Assembly (NCBI GenBank): GCA_000469685.2
Contig: LS997563.1
Location: 43,539,651-43,603,650 of the forward strand
Reading direction: 5' to 3'
DNA: 64,000 nt
Source of the DNA: Haemonchus contortus
Taxonomy: Eukaryota; Nematoda; Chromadorea; Rhabditida; Trichostrongylidae
Shown here: one piece after another, positions 41,485 through 60,190 of the stretch
Layout: every line of letters starts with the position of its first letter
How positions within the stretch are numbered: position 1 is the stretch's first letter
The notes under the pieces: model-generated
The model's input: the letters and a program-made list of their open reading frames with translations, nothing else
Told to the model about the DNA's origin: nothing
Databases searched by the model: none
Position numbers and translations under genes: made by a program

Positions 41485-42292
41485 AGACTCAGCAAATATG
41501 AAGTGTGCGGGAGCGTCAGTACAGAATCACAGAACCAAGCATTAATTTTTTTTCCCAGAAAATTTTAGGGGTAAATAATTGAATTGCTCTACCGAACTCA
41601 TTTTATGTAGATTACAAACAACTATGACCTACATTCCCTTACAGAGACCAATATTATCGATAATGAGGACAACCGCTATCTCATGATCGCATTAGTTAGT
41701 CTCTATTTGTAGACATGGAATTACGTTCAGCATTCTATTTCCACCACATACTCGTTGTCACTTAGAAGGGTTCCTATTGATAGAGTCTGCGCCCACAACG
41801 CCAATGCCCATTTGTCTCCTATACCGCCAGAGCAATGACCAGGGCGGTGACTGATTGCCCATTTGGGAGAGACTTTGAGTGACAATTCATTCTCAAAGAA
41901 TCAGTGTTGAACAAAGCAAAAGAACAACATCAAGTTAATCAAGAATCAGACAGCAATAGAGGAGAGGTGTTAGAGGGTTACGGCAAACCAAACAACTACG
42001 CTTACAGAATCTAACCCCGTCTATCTTACCTACCCCTGCCACCTCTTTTCAACTTCACAACCCCATAGGGTCAAAAGATAACATCAGGGAAGGAGAGAGA
42101 AATTCGAGAATGACTAAGTCAAACTGCCCAAGCCGTTGTTCAGAAAAAAGAGCTATTTCTAATGATAACCTTAATTGTAAAAGGACTCGATGAGTTACAA
42201 TAGAAACCAAAGAGCTCACCTACGAAGACGTACTAACAGTGAACCTACTAAAATTCTTCTCGAGAGCTATAGCCTATTGGATACCGTAAGAC

Positions 42293-42345
42293 CCTGCACA
42301 ATGGCTGCCCTCACCGCTCATTGTACATACCACACATTCAAACGC
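42293..42345 (+). mobile_element. SINE fragment, copy F
   Basis: A short stretch (GGCTGCCCTCACCGCTCATT followed by GTACATACCACACATTCAAA) matches the conserved body of the tRNA-derived SINE (GGCTGGCCACCGCAAGTCAT, TGTATAGGCCACATACG). Head and tail are not recognisable. Confidence 0.45.
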
Positions 42346-45300
42346 TGATAGGGCACAGAATGAAAGAGATGAATGCATGAGGCAATTGAAAGAGATTGAA
42401 CAGTGTAGCCACTTCTTACTTCCATAGCTTTCAGGAGAAATAATCTGGGAGATCCATCGAGGTTTTGACTCTCAGAAGTAATATTACAAAGCATGCCTGG
42501 TATCCAAGCAAACAGTGCAAGTTTTCACGTCGTGAATACCTTCAAGAAACCTGAATGTGGTCGTTCCTTGATGTTCCTTCCAGACAGCAGCAATGAAAGA
42601 TTGGAAGAAAAATGTGTTTTGTTAGATTACTAAGCGCCAGAATTAATCAGTGCCACAACAGAAGTACAAGTAAGTGGAGGGCAGTAACAGATTAATTAGT
42701 TCTACAACAGGACTACGCATGAGTAAAGGGCACTTCTCAGGTTCACATCTTATGACTGGGCTATTTTCGCAAAGTTAGTTTTGGAACCACCAGACTAGAG
42801 GAATCTGGCCAAGAAAAATCGAACACTGGTAGAGGCTGGTAGCTGGCACCCCGAGGAAGGCATCATAAACATTCAATGCCGCGATGACACGTATGCGCTC
42901 AACGTGAGAAAACCAAGGCTGTTTCTCAAGAATGCTAACGATGAAGAGTGCACGAAAGGTGTCAGGAATTCAGGACCTTCAAAATGCCTGAGTTGCCTAC
43001 TCAACTGCAAGTTTCAAAAATAGTAAACTAACTTCTTAGGAAATCTACAGGGCCACTTAACATCAAGCAAATAGTCAAAGGGCGAACACTGCCTGCAATT
43101 AGAATCGAATCGATAGATAATATCTGCCATCTGCGATTACATCAGATCGGTTCACAGCAAAGTTAAAGTACCCCTGGAGTGATCTGTGTAAGGATGAATA
43201 ACAAACTTTCGTCAGTTTTTATTGGAGACCGCCTGATGCCGGAAATCGAAGGGTAAAAGACCACACCACTGGAGAGCATGGCCCGTTGAAGAGGTGACGA
43301 CCAATGTTAAGCCGAAAAAAAGATTCCCTTGGCTTGCAGACACTTCATGACTTGAGAGCCAGGACAAAGGGAACGCTGAAACGAACGAGGAGCGAACAGC
43401 GAAAAAGACAGGCGGCTTGAGAGAAGAGAAATGGGCGGAGGTAGGTCTCGGGCTTGCCCAAACCATTTCATATCGAAATGTAGAGCGATGCCGTAAGCAT
43501 GATGTAATGGCAATGAGCACCATAACATTGCAGGTCCAATCGTTATGACTGACGGCTTTCCTAAACAGCAACACAGTTTCAGTACCAACTGCAGCAAAGC
43601 GATCACGAGTTTCCCTATCAACGGCCTGTCGTCAGAAACTCATAGAGCAATGATGCATGACAGCAGTGCACTATGAGTTTTTGATGTAAGCCGACCCTAC
43701 ACAAAGGAAGCACCACGTGATTGCTCCTGAAAAAAAAAAGCTGCCGCTGCCAGCTCATACGCCAGCCCCTCACTTTGTTCATCTTTGCCCTCTCCTATCC
43801 ACATCGCTAGTTTCTTGTCATAAATTTAAAAGAAATAAAAAAGAAAGATCGATGAGGTAATTATTTTCGTCCCACTTTTATTGCCCTAGGACGTTTCACC
43901 TGATTCTCGACTACGCTCCTACATCAATCTATGCTATAGTCAAGTGTACAGATGAAAGGTGACGCAACGGTCGCTTAGTATAAACGCGAATCAATTACGG
44001 GTAACGATGAAACAAACCAGTACTGACAATATTTGTTCCGGAACTCTTTGAATTCAGCCCTGATGCTACAGTACTTACCATATGCCAACAATAAGAACGC
44101 TAGAATGCCAGAAAACTTAACCAAAACTGTGAATTTTTCTTATGAGCTGACTTCCTGGAGGAAATAACTTTCACAGCAGTTTCTGCCCACGAACTCCATA
44201 GGAGCACCACTAAGAGACTGAACGAAGAGAAACATAGTCATTCCACAAATATTGCTGTGGAACCGTACAAGTAACCAAGCGGACGCAATACATGATAGTG
44301 AGCAAGTGGGTATTTTACCAGGCAGTTTCCACGTCTTCGACACAACCAATTTTCTCTTCTCTTCCTTTTTCTTCTTCTCTACTAGTTTCGAAAGACTTGA
44401 CTTTCATAACGATCGCAACAACTCGAATAATTCAATTATGAAATGGTTCCACTCCATCAAATCATGAGTTAAACCGTTTGGTGAAGGCGTCTTCAATTAC
44501 TATCACACCTCTCCATAACTAATATATGATAGTAATCACATAGTACCCAGAAATGTCAAAGAAAATAGAAGAGAGAAGGGAGATATACCGTAAGTTCCCT
44601 GCACTCCTCTCGTTATTTCGCTTTCCCATGATCTGTTGAAATATCTATTCGGGCCATGAGATCGTTACAAGATTTCCAGATTAGATCTTCATTGTGAGAA
44701 TCGTAAGGCTTATTATCTGCTTTTATCGCCAAAATTCATGTAAACTGCTGACGGATGCCTACTTGGCACTTCTCAAAGATCAGAATAACCCCACACTGCT
44801 ACCAAACCGTGAACTTATTCAGAAAATGGAAAGAAAATTTCCCCATTCGCCCATCCATCTTTTGGGAATACAGTAGACCAGGGTCATACACAGGGTAAGA
44901 CAGAATCACAGCATCGAAATAAATGCCACGAAAACATTGTGCGGCATGAAATGGTGCCCAGTCTAGTTTAGAAATCTAGAACCAAGGTACAAAGGGACAT
45001 TCACGAGGCGGGAGACGAGTGGACAGTCTTTGAAGGCACGTCCTGATTTTCGTGGAATCAGGAAGTTAGGGGCCATAAACATGGCATTGTTGCCGAGCGT
45101 CCAGCGATCGGAAAGCAAAGTGCCGAGGATAGGACACTATCGAGCTACCGCTACCGTCAACATCATTTTTATCAAATCCAGAAAATAAATGAGGCATGCC
45201 AAATTTATGGAACAAGGTATGTATGTCTAGGAAGGCTATATCGCGACAACTCCCGTGGCTGAAACGTCTACAAACGGCTTCCATGCCACTGTGAAACCGT

Positions 45301-47496
45301 TCCAGTGAACACATACATGAGTATGGAACTTGAGGACTCTTAGATAAACAGTTAGTATGTGCACCACTTTAGGAAAGGGTATAGAGCACATCCCACATTG
45401 GTCACGCTGAAGTTAGGTAGATTTAGCTTCAGAAACGAAAGATTACGAAAGAAAGAGCATAGAGCATCGAAGCTGAATAATTATGTTTATGGAAAAAATG
45501 CTTCTTAGGAGCACTACCATGAATTCAAAAGAAGGTTCACGAAATAACGGTCCCTCATTTACGGCCTGAACGATCAAAAGGTTCTAGAGCTTGTTTGAAT
45601 TTTCCAGATTTTCCAGCTCCAACAACGACAACTAAAACTACAAGTGAAAAGGTGGGTCCTAAAGGTAATGTGATTAGTCACCGTCAAATACAGTACAGGT
45701 TTAATTTCCGGCCTAAGATTTGCCCAGAAATCAGCGTCCTTGCCAAACCTGTTACTGATGTTTATCACCCGTACGGATCTTTAAAGATTTCAATCGCCCG
45801 ATTCATTTTAAGCAGGAAAGCAACAGGAAACAATTCAGGTTTCAAGTTTATATTCACTTCTCACATTTGGGCTTGTTTATAACATTATGCTGCGTTCGAT
45901 AAAGAAAAAAGAAAAGTGTTGTTAAAATTGCCTTCAAAATTGAACGATAGGCAACCACTGATACAGTTCGCCCAATAAGTGAGACAAATGATAATGGCAC
46001 CCCACAACCACTTTGTGGTGAGACAATGTTCAAGTACCGAGCGTAGTGCAGATGAGAGATAAGATAAACAATTGAAGGTGAGTAAGCAGGGTGAACAAAG
46101 AATTAGCAAAAACACATTGAAGAAAACATCATCACTTAAAACGGTATAATCACAATTCAACTATCTTTGTCAAGTCAAGGTGACGTGGTTGATGAAGAGT
46201 CAACACAGAGTCCACAGTTAGTCAAGAGATAATGCACGGCCAAGTGATGGGTGAATTGGAAGTTGGAATGACAAAATGGATCCCAAGGGCTAGACAAAAT
46301 GAATTTTATGGCTTCCACAAATCAAATGGGGAGAGAGATATTCGTCATTTGATAATAAAAAAGACCGGAGAAGGCGTGGTTTCATTCAACTTCTCATTTC
46401 ATTCCATCGCCAAAATTACGTCAAAAAGAGCATGAAGAAAAGGTTGGAAATGGCATGTCAACCAAACCATCCCATCAACCCGTAAGAATAGAATCTCGCC
46501 AAAACTATCAGGTCCGTCTCTCTGCATTCAGGTAGGTATTTGCTAGTGTACCCGTTTAAGAGAGTAAAATAATAAGCCAATCACAGCTGTTCAGTAGAAC
46601 GGTTTCCTAGCGTTTCAACTGCAGGAATGAAGATTCCCTTGAGACGTTTTGAAAAAAAAAACGCAATTTACTTTCAGTCGATTGTTTCTCTTGACAGTGC
46701 ACAATAGTTTCGTTTTTTTCATAAAACCCTTAGCCTCCAATTAAGTCGTAGACCTATAGTCGTGACCTACAGGCAAGAAAAAGGAATGTTCTAGAATTAT
46801 TCTCAGAAACCAAATTCTGGTGATAATGCTAAGTTTCACTTAGTATACGATAATATTTCTCGAGTATTAGAAAATGCGAAATGACCTATTGCAGGTCATA
46901 TATCAAGAAGTGCAGTGCACTCAAAGCATTTGCTTTGATAAGGTGAGGAATGTGAGGTAAACATAACGATGGACTGTGTGCTGAAAGGCTTCGTTAGTAG
47001 AGATAAACGACTGCAAGTAAGACCGACTCTGAGAATCTCGCAGAAGAGAAAGTGTCGCTCAAAGCTTGTTATCACATAACCGGTCTGATCAATTGAAGGA
47101 CATTATTCCAACATTAATTTGCCGGGTGGTCTAGATGGCATGGTCACACTTCCCACTAAACCAGCCGCTATGTAGGCTTTGGAAGGCTTCAAATACGAAC
47201 AAACGCTCCCCAGAGAGATCTATGCATGAAGGTTCTCAAAACAAAACGTCTGATCGTGTGATCCTAACTAGTCCGCATCGACGTAAATTCAAACGAATTG
47301 AGATTAAGAATATCTCGTTCCGAATCCATATCCTACAAGAGTGTATCACAAGTTGGTGAAAGTCCTATCCTTTTTTGTTAAAATTGCCCCCGCCCTGCTA
47401 TCGTCCCATCTTTAATCCAAACAAATGCTTAGAAAAAAAAGGCTTGACTTCCGGTAAGCAAAACGTAGAAATCAGCGGATCAGGAGACTACTTCAG
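42346..47496. other. No gene recognised
   Basis: AT-rich sequence with overlapping short open frames on both strands. I see no domain, no phase-consistent exon chain and no structured repeat. Confidence 0.4.
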
Positions 47497-47537
47497 GCAA
47501 ATTTATAAGATGAGCGTCGTTCATCTTATAAATTCGC
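47497..47537. repeat. Inverted repeat: 17-bp arms, one mismatch, 7-base loop
   Basis: Left arm 47497-47513 (GCAAATTTATAAGATGA) pairs with right arm 47521-47537 (TCATCTTATAAATTCGC) with a single mismatch. There is no gene nearby. It could be a foldback remnant or small-RNA hairpin. Confidence 0.85.
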
Positions 47538-50500
47538 TCCCGACACCGTTAGTTCAATTAAATGAGCACATAGTTACATCAAAGGCACCTAAGTCCCCAT
47601 TCTCAAGAAACTTGGGGAAACTTCTTGGAATGAATTGCCTCTCGATAGCCTAAAGCCTCGAGATAAGAGAAATTCCATGAATTACGAAGGAATAAGAAGA
47701 GCAGTGGAAAGAGAGTGAAATGGGCCTTCAACTAAAATTTTCAGTGGGATGGTAACACATGCAGTCAATTAGTCAAGAGTACTGGGCGGACAATAAATTA
47801 TCAGGACCGACGTCACTGGTGGTTTTTAAAGCATTTCATTTCCGAACAGTGGTTCACTGCCAGCCAATAAAACAAATTGAAACGATGTGCCAAATAGGTT
47901 TAACACAACAATGCGAAGCTTTTTCGATAAACGCCCACTGCCCTCCCACATTCTGACGCACTCAGCGTTAACCCAATTGTAAGAAAAACAGTTCAATTGT
48001 ATATATAAGGTCATTGACAGAACCACTCAGTCAAATGATCTTCAGAAACAGCTCAACCCTATCATACTGATGGGCATTTTGAGTCGATACTACTTGACCG
48101 CTACGATCAGTCGAACGTCATTAGATAAAGATTACCTTCAGCATATGTAGAAAAGATGATCGTAGTAAGAGTCCTGCGCTCCCAAGGAGATGTTAAGACC
48201 GATGTAAAAGTAGCGGATTCAGGCCAAAGTTCCTGCATCAATCTACGAGCCCAGAGCACCAAGTGAATGATCAGAGCCCAAGTGTGGTGATAAAACACCA
48301 ACGATCAACTGTAGCGTGAGCGTGCGTCCTGCACCAGCTGTCTCTAGTTCTTCTTTTTGTAAAATTAGAGCAGCTCTACATGTGATTCCAGAAAAAAAGC
48401 TGATCAAACATTATCAAGTGATCTGAAGTAACTGAAATGGCAGCTCTTTCTCATTAATTTTACATCCGTAAAGTTCTCTTGTACCATTGCAGTGCACCAG
48501 ATGACTTCCCATAACCTCTGCTATGGAAAACGTGTTCCCAGTACAATGGAATCAAAGGCGGAGCTGAGAACAAGAGAGAGGGTAGATCTTTGGGTAGGTG
48601 GGTGTAGATGGCCACGTGATATGTCTTCAAAACCTTTACCGAAGGTTTAATGTGCGGTCAAGGACTATCGAAGAAAACAAGTCCGACGGAAAACTGGCAC
48701 TGGTTCCCAGAGGAAAAGTGTACATCGGGTGGGAAACGGTGGGGAGGGGGGTTAACTATCGATCTACCAAATCCGCACAGCTTCACAGACCAGGCTTCGA
48801 GACCTCAGAAATCTTGAAACTTCTAGTGAATTGGGGAAGAACTAAAATCTCAACGTCACTCTGCGAGTACGTCGGATTGTGGGCGGAATAACTCAAAAGT
48901 AAACATAACCTTCTTCAACAGTAACGGGAAGACAAGCTATCAAGGGAGAACAGTCCCCTTGATTGGGATTGAATACTGTAGATGTTTGTCTGCATGAATC
49001 CTTAACAAATATGAACATCACCCGTTCGCCTTCCCATTTCATTTGATGAAATGAAATGGTTTTCTTATGAATAGTTGCAACTGGGATTCTGAAAACGAAG
49101 GAGGCGACCGTTCTTCGAAGCATGATGTATGGTAATGGCCCCACGACAGAAGCGACGATACCACACGCCCATCACGAGGTCGCTCGCCAAACCATGTGAC
49201 TACAATAAGCACGCGGAGCACTCGTAAAACCAGGCTATTCTCCGAAGTTTTTCGAAAAAAGGTAACGGATAGACAGGCGGTGGGAATATAACGTGCCTCG
49301 TTTCGCCGATGTTTTTAAGTTGGTTCCCATGAGGAACAATATTTACTTTAGCTTGTGATGGAGGTCAGACAAATAACTCTGAACAAAAATGAAAAGTATT
49401 GTTTACAGAAAAAGAAAGGAGAATTTTCAAGCAGTATACGTTACGCTGTGGCTGTCAGTGAGCAGATAAAGGAAGGAACTTACCTCCGCAACACCACGAT
49501 CGTTGGAAGCGGCATTCCCAGTGAGAAACGACTATGCAAGGGCAAGCAGTCGATATGTAATAACATGATAGTCTAGTGGTTTATGCGCAAGAATGGTTCA
49601 AAAGATAGGCTGATATACACGATCTAGATCTTTCCATGCGAAAGATATGACGACTGGGCGTAATCGATCACATTATACATTCGTTTAGTTCTAATAGATG
49701 TAATTCGCGAGCAGGTGAAAAAAATCTTCTAGGAAACGAATGTAATTTTCATCAAATTGACCAGGTTTTCCTATAAAGAAATAGATATTATCGTACCCGA
49801 GCGGAAAATGCGCTGGATTAACTGCCACGGCTAGCAGTGCGATGTCCTCCAGTTAAAAGTTTAGGGCTAAGTTAAAAAGCTAATTTAAGACACTTCATTT
49901 TTTCTTACCAGGTGACGGCGATGCCTTTAGCCCACATATACTGCTGAGATATGGAACATTAGCAATATGATGCCGGAGTTGGATATGTGGGTCAGCACCC
50001 ATAATAAACGTAACGAAGCGAGAATAGGAGAGGAACAAAGCGATGCCGTCTCGGGCTGAGACTCGATGATATCGTTCTCGCAGTGATATTTGGCTCGAGT
50101 CCTTCATCAGGTTCTTTAACTCCTCAGTTTGGTTAAAGGATAAAACGCCTGCTCCTCCGAGAGATCAACCCTACATGGTGTCAGGATGAGTCACTAGAAT
50201 TCCCATAGTGGTAAACCTGTTACTACCAACAGCGCTGACGTATGCAATGGTATGACGTGGTTGTAGTCAGAAAAAAAAACTTCGTAGAAAGCGTAAACAT
50301 TCTACGAAGCATTGTAACACTCGTAAGCATACAAGAGAAACAGAAAACCTAATGGTTGATAAGCGGAATGCACTATTGCTTACATCTAAAACCTCGACGC
50401 AGGCAGTTCCTTCAAATTGAAATTCACGAACTAGTAAGTGTACACTCAAAACTGGCTTGTTCGGATGGTACTGTACGGCACCAGTGTCCAAATACTTTAG

Positions 50501-53500
50501 GCAAATGAGAACAATAACCCAGCTGTTTGATATCATTTCATCAACATTTCCGAGGATTTTCCTTTCAGAATAAGAATAATTCACCAATTTACACAAGAGA
50601 ATGTGAAAAGTGCTCATGTTACGAGAAGTACTTACGTGGACATGGCGCAGCAATCACGTTCTTGGCCTAACCCTGAGGTGGCTGTAGAGTGCTAGGCGAC
50701 ATGGGTGTGATGTGGGGATCTTGGAGATGTGATACGACCAACTTTACATCACAAGAAACCGAAAACTTGTGACATTAGCAATTACCCCGGTAACGTGACC
50801 AAAAAGTATCCCATTCAAAAAAGAGGCCACGTCAAGGTCACGGCTTCAAAGATAGCATCATAAACAACTGAATCTGTCCGGGATTTGGATTTGCCGTAGT
50901 TGAACTATCGCAAAACTGCGCTATCTAAATCCCTAATGACGATAACAAGCCCCGATATTTGAAACCTGACTTGCAGGGAATATTGTACTTAGCCGTCCAA
51001 ATACCAAACATGACAGCATTTCAAATCCTTGATGGAGGAAGTCACGGGATCAGCCTAGTATCCCAGCAATTTTTTCTTCTTCTGGTTTCCATACAAATCA
51101 TGCTTAGTTGGACCGCTACTATTTCTGATATCTCGTCGTACAGTAGTAGAGAGCACGAAAACTTCACCGAGATATGGATATAACAAGAAGGAACGTTCTA
51201 GAAGGAATCCGGTCCACGGATCGGATGGCTGGACCCTGGGTGGAACGCTCGTAAAGTTATGCGTCTACTGCATTTCGTTCCACCGTAGGTTTACTATAAG
51301 AAGTAGGCTACGTTCCCCCCCCCCCCCCCCCCTAAACGCTCCCAAGTAACAGACATTCTGTTCTGCTTCAATGCAGTCGCTCAGATGCGTACTCCAAATT
51401 TTCTTTTTGGGAATAATACGAGTACCTTTTGAGTGAACCCAAGTGTACGACTAGGCATTTCGCATACGAAGCAGCATTGGAAGAGGAAAATCATTATTAC
51501 AGCTTCAGGCTGGATCAATACTTCAACAGATTCTTATCGACAGATAGTTACGCTCTTTCCTTAACCGCCTTTATACTAGAAATCCGCTCTTCGGTAAGTC
51601 CATGGCCAACTTCGTCACACCTTGCACGGCTACAGGAACTCCCTGTGGGGGTATATACGGTTATCCTTTATGAACCTTAATCCATAATAATAATGGTGAT
51701 ACCGTAATTCATCTCGGTTATCACGACAAAATGATATCACCAACCAACCAGATGATATAACAATTCTGGTGGCGGTACATCTTACAGCACCACTACACCA
51801 CAATCACTATCTTGTAGACGAACTTAGTAAATCAGTCACCAAGTCAGCAAATTACATACAGTATTATCAGACTACGACAAGATATTCTGAGATCAAATAA
51901 AGATATAATACTGAAGCTAGGAATTTCATATGAATACTTTATGATGGACCGTATGAGAAACTTATGGTTTTACAAGCACAGATTTTTGGCAATTTTCTGA
52001 ACCAAATTAAAAAATAGAACTGAAATTAAGAAAATGATAACTCACCAGATTGAGAGCAAATGGGATCGTAGCTGATTGTGTCGCACTATGAGGCGCTCGT
52101 ACGTACGTACATATAACGCCCCTTGCCCCCGAACATTCTAGAAACGCATCGATGGCCCCAGACTATTTACGCGTGGCAATAATTGGGTCATCTTACTACA
52201 CTACTAACAATATGATTGGAGTACGAGAAGCTGTTAGAAAAAAACTTATTATTTGTTCACTATTATCCGTTCATACAGTATCCTGACCTTTGTTATCTCT
52301 TGGAGAGGTTTTTCAGTAAAGGAGTATTCAGGGGAGGATAGTGATTAGGCAAGATGGACATAAGAAAGGATGCTCAAACGTAGTTCGAAATGACACAAAA
52401 ACTTTGGTAGATTCATCACAGTGTGGGACTACTTGTAGTTGTAATATCTTCAGGCTTCATTAAATTGGTTTTGGAAAGACTGAAAAATCCAAAACATATT
52501 AAATGCTGCTTCTTGGGAAGACAAATAAAAAACAGCAACTCAAAAGGAGACAAGAACACTACGTTGGACATAACTGATGCACCTTCATGAAGCCGAAACA
52601 AAAGAAAAAGTGCAAAACAACTCAGACAAGCATCATAACCCTTTCAAGATAGGTTCTATTCTAGGAGTACATCCCATTTTTCAGAAGTTACCGGGAAGAA
52701 AAGTGGAGCATCAGATTGGAGCCCACTCGACGTGCCAGAAAGCAGCATAGCAATTACTGACTCGCGACGCTTTTTGGCACCCTGCCAGAGGTCGCGCATT
52801 ATACCGACGCAACCGCACGGTTGTACACAGAGCCTGAGACTCATTCTTCCAGAACAATCGAGACACGGAATGAGAAGACTGCGTTGGGGAGAAGGCCTAA
52901 CTAGGATAAAATCATTGAAAACGGATTAGGTTCAATAGAACCCATACACGATTGATAATTCAATAAAAGTTGATAATGATCAGGCTATTACACCTCTTCG
53001 CCAGGATACTCCTTAAACATTAAGGGAATTGTCGATGGATTCGGAACAATTTACCGTTACACCATAGTACAGATGGACTACCTCATCTTTGCTTTTCTTT
53101 CGGACTATCAGGACTACATTTGCCGTTTTTGTTTCGGGCACCCATCTACAAATTCTTTAAGTATCAATGAGCCTCCACTTCGAGGAACCAGTTCCTAGCA
53201 CTTTTATTTGCTCACCGTTGGATACTTGGATACCAGAGACCTGGAGCCATTTAGTTGAGAATTTATATTTTACATATCTACTGCTGTTGTTGTTGATGAT
53301 ACTGTTGTCCGTCAATGACCTCCAAGAGTTACTACTGCAAAACGACCCCCACTCGTGGACTATGTAAAGGATGCACTACTGAACGTGGAGCAAGTTCGAT
53401 GTGAGGCTTCATAAATAGCATGTGAAGCTGGACCTGAAGCTAAGAAAACGAGTTCACGTATTTTTAGATGTAAGCCGTGCAAATACAGGTGATCCTTCCG

Positions 53501-53845
53501 CAAAGCAAGCTTTCAATTAGCTCTTTGAGCTTTAGTGCGACTGTAAAAAAAGGAATAAAATTACAGGAACAGAATACTACCCATCCAAGTCCCAAAGCAG
53601 GGCAGAACATGAGATGATTGAAAGAAAACGAAACGGCTTCCAATAAAAAAAAAATGATTCCAATAAAATCAAACGGCATACCAATGCTGATTTCCTGCTC
53701 TAGTCGGACGAATTACCGTAGTATGCAGCACGCTTTCGTGGCGTGTATGATTCACGGTTGAATGTCATCATTTAAAAGAATTCGTCAGCGTGATCAGCTT
53801 TGTTGAGGCTTGGCTCTAAGATTCCGATAAGACGCTTTTTGCAAA
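47538..53845. other. No gene proven; sequence upstream of cdc-48
   Basis: Isolated splice-bounded open segments occur, for example 49409-49521 (KKKGEFSSSIRYAVAVSEQI) and a frame ending at a good donor near 51594, but they form no chain. A C18 tract lies at 51315-51332 and a short GTAC repeat near 52098. The cdc-48 promoter must lie in the last part, but no element is recognisable. Confidence 0.35.
51315..51332. repeat. C18 homopolymer tract
   Basis: Eighteen consecutive C on the + strand, the longest homopolymer C/G run in the window. It is a likely G-quadruplex former on the other strand and prone to length change. Confidence 0.95.
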
Positions 53846-58601
<4,756 letters not shown>

Positions 58602-60030
58602 ATTCTTTTGTAATCATTGTCACAATACAGCATATAACTTATTTATTCTTTATTTCTCGCCACTCCTGCAATTACCTACTAAAATACTTCGTATGCCTGT
58701 GTCGGCAATTTCTCTCTCCTCTGCTTGATCATTGTTTTCTTAACTTAGATGTCGAGGTATCACCCACGGGCGTTGTAGAGAATTGGTGATGCGAATGGTT
58801 GCATGTAATGTAAATTGAAGTGTGCAGTTTTGTTCAATTAATTGGTAATTTCAACTCGTTGGTGTTTGCACATTCAACAGCTGCGATTTGGTTTGAGTGT
58901 AATACAGAGAAGTAAAGGCAGGGCCCAAACCTTTTTTGTAGGCATACTCGCCTCCAGATAAAGAAGTATGCTAAGGGTGAAGGGTTGCTATGATCACTAT
59001 AGAGCTGATTCGGCTTTTTAATGAGGAGCTGTTGAGCATAGTAACCGAGCCAGTTTTTTATGGCCAAGGGGGTGTGTTTAGCGGCCACTCCTAAGTCAAA
59101 TGTTTGACTTGGTCAGTATTACGGTACGGGAGTGATGTTTGGGGGTTGGTGGTTTCGCTGTGGTAATAATTGGCTTCGTATTTTCATTCCATTAAGCGCT
59201 AATGCCTAGGGAGTTGATGGTTACAAGTTTTCGGGCCTGGGTCCTTCCTTGACATATATGTTTTATTTATATTCTAGAACACTCCAACGCAAGCTTCATA
59301 ACCGGGTAGGGCTTTTGGTTCTCATAAATAGAAATGGATTGATTCGACGAAGTTCCATTAGCAGCGTTCCAAATATCTACGCTAGTGCCTTTAAACTGAG
59401 ACGTGGAGACTGATTCCATGGGTCAGAAACTAGCAATGTCAGATTTGCTTAGTTCATTACCTTCAAACACTCATTGAGATGTGTCTGCGCTCTAACATTT
59501 TGGAGTAGGACCAAGAAAAAGACTAAGCGGCATGATACCATACTTAGTTAATTGTCCGCATCGTAAGCACGTCCATTTGGAGAAGTGGCTCTGAACGGAG
59601 GCGAACTGCTCACTCTTTCTTCGGGGTGACTGGAGGAGACTAATAGAGCAACATTTCATGCCACGACCTATGCGGTCTTTATCACTTCAGCTTAATTCCA
59701 TGGCCCACGAAACGGAGCGATTTCTTCGAAAATCCTACGATCGAGACTAGAATGAGAATAGTAAGTACTGATCATCGACCAATATATTGTGTGCATTATA
59801 TATTCTTTTTATGAATTCCAGGTATTATATAAGCTTAATTGGAGCGCTTCGCGATGCCCAGTTCGCATCAAGCTGGATCCTCGAGCAATGGAATCTCGAA
59901 AAGCGAGTTAGAGGCAAGGTTCAAAGTATTCCCGTCATCCCTAGCGCTACTAGTTTTAGTTTCAGTTACGGAATTTTTCACTGCTTATAATATTAATCTA
60001 GGAAATCCTGAGTGTGGCTGTGTAGGCGAC
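58602..60030. other. cdc-48 3' flank, no further gene recognised
   Basis: It holds the 3' UTR of cdc-48 (end not defined; no clear AATAAA close to the stop) and AT-rich sequence. A + strand frame at 59839-60042 contains a hydrophobic stretch (FPSSLALLVLVSVTEFF) but lacks supporting exons. Confidence 0.35.
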
Positions 60031-60039
60031 TCTCTATCA

Positions 60040-60190
60040 TAAGTGCCCGGAGAACGAATCGTATGGTTGGACAGCTTCCTGTAAAACCTAACCTTCCATC
60101 CCTTTGAGATACCCTAATAAGTGCCAGACGCGTCTGGGAGGTTGAAAGCACATCTCTGTGCGTCGGTTGATTTCATTGAAGTCATTGTCA
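60040..60190 (+). mobile_element. SINE fragment, copy G
   Basis: A decayed body of the SINE family: CTAACCTTCCATCC, then GTGCCAGACGCGTCTGGGAG followed by AAAGCACATC, matching the CAGACTCGTCTGGGAGG and AAAGCACTGAC block of copy A. The head is missing. The hydrophobic open frame 60121-60369 starts inside this repeat and is an artefact. Confidence 0.55.

Noticed and set aside
43212..43621. Overlapping 104- and 120-codon frames on the - strand
   Set aside because: Two frames open over the same DNA with no motif; composition effect.
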